This document shows, one piece after another, positions 5,977 through 8,960 of a DNA stretch of 8,960 bases; positions within the stretch are counted from its first letter, which is position 1; every line of letters starts with the position of its first letter. Both the position numbers and the translations under genes were made by a program. The notes below the pieces were generated by a model. That model had not been told where the DNA came from. It searched no databases and saw nothing but the letters and a program-made list of their open reading frames with translations. This DNA comes from Actinomycetes bacterium (GTDB lineage Bacteria; Actinomycetota; Humimicrobiia; Humimicrobiales; Humimicrobiaceae): assembly GCA_030609215.1 (NCBI GenBank), contig JAUWCR010000039.1, positions 1-8,960 of the forward strand. Direction: 5' to 3'.

Positions 5977-7170
5977 CTAATCAAATTCCTGGTATGCTAT
6001 TTCGTATTTTCTTCTTAATTCTCTTCTTGAATATACATTTTCAACCAAACCTATACCTATGAATACACTTAAGAGATTAGAACCTCCATAGCTTAAAAAT
6101 GGGAGTGGAATCCCTATAATAGGCATTATACCAATTGTCATTCCAATATTTATTACAAGCTGTGTAAGTATTATAAACCCAATTCCTCCAGCAAGCAGTG
6201 AACCAAAACTATTGTCTGCATTAGCTGATATATAAAAACACCGCCAGACAACTGCAGTCATAATAATTATTATAAAAAGTGCACCAAAAAACCCGAATTC
6301 TTCACCTATAACTGAGAAAATAAAGTCAGTGTGATGCTCGGGAACATAACTTAGATTTGTCTGCTTTCCTAAAAAAAGTCCCTTGCCCCAGAGCCCGCCT
6401 GATCCAATTGCCAGCTTTGATTGAAATAAATTATATCCTATTCCTTCCTTCTGGACTTCGGGCTTTAGAAAAATAAGTATTCTGTCTAACTGGTACTGCT
6501 TGATTAAATCCATCTTAAGAGCAAGAAAAAAACTACCAACAGCAGCTCCTAGTATGCCAAAAAGATATAATAAATTTGCTCCTGATAAGAATAATATACC
6601 AATATAGACTATAAAGAAAATTAAAGCTGTACCAAAATCAGGCTCAAGTAAAACCAATACTGTACAAATAAGTGCAGCAATAAGAGAAAGAGACACTTTC
6701 TTAAAACCAACTCTATTTTTCTTCTCCCTGCTCCATTTCGAAAGAACTGCAGATACTACTATTACCATAAATACTTTTGAGAATTCTGATGGTTGGATTG
6801 AGAAGAGCTTCAAATCAATCCAACTTTTTGATCCATATACTTCATAACCTATTACAAGAACTAAAACTAAACTTGTAACAATTATAATTAAAAATATCCA
6901 CCAGCATTTCTTTAGCACTCTATAATTAATAAATTGTATTAAAATAGATACTATAATTGCTGCCCCGAGCCATAAAGCTTGCTTCTTCAAATAATACATT
7001 GAATCACTCACTCCACCTGGCATACTGTATCGAGTAGCACTATATATTACAAGAACACCAACAGTAGAAATCAAAATAACAGCAAAAAATAATATAAAAT
7101 CAAATTTTATCTTTCTCTTTTCTTTATCAGGATTATTTATTCCGCTATTCTCTAAATACAGATCCTTCAT
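5977..7170 (-). CDS. rodA: SEDS peptidoglycan glycosyltransferase RodA
   Basis: Known role: polymerises lipid II into glycan strands in the cytoplasmic membrane for cell elongation, in complex with PBP2. Seen in 397 residues: a charged cytoplasmic N-terminus (1-23) and about ten membrane helices starting near 24. SEDS motifs present are SIQPSEF (124-130), LEPDFGTAL (175-183), SGGLWGKGLFLG (257-268) and VPEHHTDFIFSVIGEEFG (276-293). Asp282 corresponds to the catalytic aspartate of RodA. GIPLPFLSYGGS (353-364) is also present. All key SEDS residues I can check are intact. It could in principle be the divisome paralogue FtsW, but pairing with mrdA and the elongation neighbourhood favour RodA; a sporulation SpoVE role cannot be excluded from sequence alone. 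It starts at ATG 7170, 17 bases after mrdA, with an AGGG ribosome site about 7 bases upstream. Confidence 0.95.
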   Translation of the reverse strand: MKDLYLENSGINNPDKEKRKIKFDFILFFAVILISTVGVLVIYSATRYSMPGGVSDSMYYLKKQALWLGAAIIVSILIQFINYRVLKKCWWIFLIIIVTSLVLVLVIGYEVYGSKSWIDLKLFSIQPSEFSKVFMVIVVSAVLSKWSREKKNRVGFKKVSLSLIAALICTVLVLLEPDFGTALIFFIVYIGILFLSGANLLYLFGILGAAVGSFFLALKMDLIKQYQLDRILIFLKPEVQKEGIGYNLFQSKLAIGSGGLWGKGLFLGKQTNLSYVPEHHTDFIFSVIGEEFGFFGALFIIIIMTAVVWRCFYISANADNSFGSLLAGGIGFIILTQLVINIGMTIGIMPIIGIPLPFLSYGGSNLLSVFIGIGLVENVYSRRELRRKYEIAYQEFD

Positions 7171-7187
7171 TTAAGTTACCCTATACT

Positions 7188-8960
7188 CTAATAATTTAAA
7201 TTGAACAAATACTTATATATTTTCTCAGCTATAGGTGCAGCTGATTTTGATCCCCCTCCAGCTTCTTCCAGCATGACAACAACAACATACTGTGGATCTC
7301 CTATGGGAGCATAGCTGGCAAACCATGCATAATCCTGCTTTCCTGCTACTTCTGAAGTTCCAGTTTTCCCTGCTACCTGAATTTCATTTAATGGAAAGTC
7401 TCTAAATCTACTTGCAGCTGTGCCTTCTTTCACAACCAGCTCCAAACCTGTCTCTATTATATTTATATAACTATTATCCATATCTAAGTCCTCGTATTCG
7501 CTTCTATCTAGATCTATAAATATATCACCATTGCAATCCCTTATTTCCCTTGCAAGATGTGGAGTATATTCTATTCCTCCATTGGCTATTATTGCATAGG
7601 CTTGGGCCATCTGTAGGGGTGTTGCCAGCAAGTAGCCCTGCCCTATTGCCATATTAACAGTATCCCCTGGAAACCATATGGAATATTCGACCTTATCTTT
7701 AAAATATTCTTCCTTCCATTGCCTGTCAGGAACCAGTCCACAGTCCTCATATGGGAGGTCGATACCTGTTTCTGAACCAAATCCAAATAGTAATAAACAT
7801 TTCTGCAGCAGTTCTTCAATATTATTATTTTTTAAAAAAAGCCTGTAACCTACCTCGTAGAAAAAGATATCACACGAATCTCTAATGCCTCTTAATATAT
7901 TCTCACTACCATGCCCTCCCTTATTCCAGCACCATTTTGGAAAATCCTCACCTAACCCATACCAAATACCGCGACAGACAAAAGTAGTATTTTCATCAAT
8001 TATATCCTCAGAAAGCCCTGCATAAGCTGTAACAATTTTAATAGCTGAACCTGGATGGTAAGCCATCATAGCTCTATTATTTAAAGGATACTCATTTTCT
8101 GGATCATTTAAATACTCCCAATCATCCACTGAAACACCGCCTGTAAAAATTTCAGGATCAAAAGTAGGATAGCTTGCCATTGCCAGTACTTCACAATTTT
8201 CAACACCCAGGACAACTACCGCTCCACCTGGTACTTTATAATACTCATCAGATCTTGGAACCTTTCGCTCTCTTACCTCCGCAATAGACTGACTTAAAAT
8301 CTCTTCAACTTCTTTTTGTAAATCAATATCTATAGTTAAATAAAGGCTATTACCTGTTACATAAGGTTCTTCTTCTATAATAGCAACTGGTTTCCCTAAA
8401 GGATCAACTTCATATATAATTTTTCCTTTTCGGCCTCTTAAGACTTCTTCGTAAAAAAGTTCAATTCCTGTCAATCCTATTTGATCGCCGCCTTCGTAAT
8501 CATTTTTATACTTATCAGTTTTCAACTTCTCTTTATCTATTTCTCCTGTGTATCCCAGTATGTGAGAAGCTAAAAAATCATAATTATATTCTCTTAGAAA
8601 TATATCTATCACTTCAACACCAGGTAAAAAACTTGCATTCTCTTTCAAGTAAACCATTGCCTCATAATCAATATCCTGCTTTAGAATTAATCTTTCAAGA
8701 TATGGTAAATTACTATCTTCTAACTTTTTTACAATGCTGTCATATGACATATGCAGTTTTTCACTTAATATTTTTATTACATCCTCATTTTCTAAAACAA
8801 TATGCGGTTCAACTGCCACAGATACTACAGGCACACTTTTAACTAAAAGTTTTCCATTCCTATCATAAATATTTCCTCTAGGCGCAGGAATGGTTTTTAA
8901 CCTTAACATATTTTCCTGTGCCTGTTCAGCATACAGCTGGCCTGTTATTACCTGTAAAAA
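7188..8960 (-). CDS. mrdA: Penicillin-binding protein 2 (class B transpeptidase), 5' end missing
   Basis: Known role: cross-links peptidoglycan during elongation, membrane-anchored with an outward catalytic domain, activating RodA. The frame stays open to the window edge: 17 residues (FLQVITGQLYAEQAQEN) precede the first in-window Met (8909) and match the family segment just after the membrane anchor. The true start and anchor helix therefore lie outside, and Met8909 is not the start. Seen, numbering from Met8909: dimerisation-domain entry TIPAPRGNIYDRNGK (6-20), active-site Ser288-Ala-Ile-Lys291 (nt 8048-8037), Ser345-Cys-Asp347 (the SxD form usual for PBP2) and Lys515-Thr-Gly-Thr (nt 7367 down), plus PLQMAQAYAIIANGG. 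All catalytic motifs are intact. The stop TAG (7190-7188) lies 17 bases before rodA, so the partners of one synthase are adjacent and probably co-translated. Confidence 0.95.
   Translation of the reverse strand, partial: FLQVITGQLYAEQAQENMLRLKTIPAPRGNIYDRNGKLLVKSVPVVSVAVEPHIVLENEDVIKILSEKLHMSYDSIVKKLEDSNLPYLERLILKQDIDYEAMVYLKENASFLPGVEVIDIFLREYNYDFLASHILGYTGEIDKEKLKTDKYKNDYEGGDQIGLTGIELFYEEVLRGRKGKIIYEVDPLGKPVAIIEEEPYVTGNSLYLTIDIDLQKEVEEILSQSIAEVRERKVPRSDEYYKVPGGAVVVLGVENCEVLAMASYPTFDPEIFTGGVSVDDWEYLNDPENEYPLNNRAMMAYHPGSAIKIVTAYAGLSEDIIDENTTFVCRGIWYGLGEDFPKWCWNKGGHGSENILRGIRDSCDIFFYEVGYRLFLKNNNIEELLQKCLLLFGFGSETGIDLPYEDCGLVPDRQWKEEYFKDKVEYSIWFPGDTVNMAIGQGYLLATPLQMAQAYAIIANGGIEYTPHLAREIRDCNGDIFIDLDRSEYEDLDMDNSYINIIETGLELVVKEGTAASRFRDFPLNEIQVAGKTGTSEVAGKQDYAWFASYAPIGDPQYVVVVMLEEAGGGSKSAAPIAEKIYKYLFNLNY

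Noticed and set aside
8633..8842. Plus-strand open frame opposite mrdA
   Set aside because: Opposite the PBP2 dimerisation domain, no motif or ribosome site.
8907..8909. ATG as the start of mrdA
   Set aside because: Seventeen in-frame upstream codons to the window edge encode FLQVITGQLYAEQAQEN, which matches the family, so the gene begins outside the window.
1..8960. CRISPR array, tRNA, rRNA, insertion sequence or prophage gene
   Set aside because: No regularly spaced repeats, cloverleaf-like sequence, rRNA core motifs, transposase or phage motifs were found on reading both strands.

Overview
The window is AT-rich (roughly one third G+C by eye), and every convincing gene lies on the minus strand. 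In transcription order (high to low coordinate) they are: a 5'-truncated mrdA (PBP2), rodA, a radical SAM protein of the TIGR03960 type, a DUF2344/TIGR03936 protein, rng (RNase E/G), rplU (L21), rpmA (L27), and the first two thirds or so of an MFS transporter that runs off the low-coordinate edge. The order rodA - radical SAM - DUF2344 - rng - rplU - rpmA is a familiar bacterial neighbourhood, seen in Clostridia/Halanaerobiales and in part in Geobacter-like deltaproteobacteria. The low G+C and gene content suggest an anaerobic low-GC bacterium, Clostridia-like or from a deep-branching relative. L27 lacks the N-terminal extension typical of canonical Firmicutes, so I would not fix the phylum from this window.

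Layout: 8960-7188 mrdA and 7170-5977 rodA form the elongasome peptidoglycan synthase pair (transpeptidase plus SEDS glycosyltransferase). 5974-4175 and 4139-3447 are two uncharacterised but widely conserved proteins that are adjacent, and in some bacteria fused. 3429-1747 is RNase G with S1, catalytic, Zn-link, KH-like and TRAM-like parts. Gaps between these five genes are 2 to 35 bases, which looks like one operon. A candidate weak terminator spans the rng stop codon. A strong promoter (TTGACA, 18 bp, TGC-TAATAT) then drives rplU (1603-1289) and rpmA (1264-1010). A gap of about 250 bases follows before the MFS gene (758 to beyond base 1).

The most notable point is the start of rplU. The reading frame is closed by TAA two codons upstream, and the only codon that can serve as start, correctly placed behind a near-perfect Shine-Dalgarno, is ATT. 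This frame was translated by hand. It gives a complete 104-residue L21, although no conventional start codon opens it. Second, the L27 protease gene prp (ysxB) that usually lies between rplU and rpmA in Firmicutes is absent, and L27 correspondingly begins directly at the mature-type N-terminus. Third, obgE, the usual next gene, is replaced by an MFS transporter. I see no tRNA, rRNA, CRISPR array, insertion sequence or phage gene, and no wholly novel system. The most open functional question is the radical SAM/DUF2344 pair.
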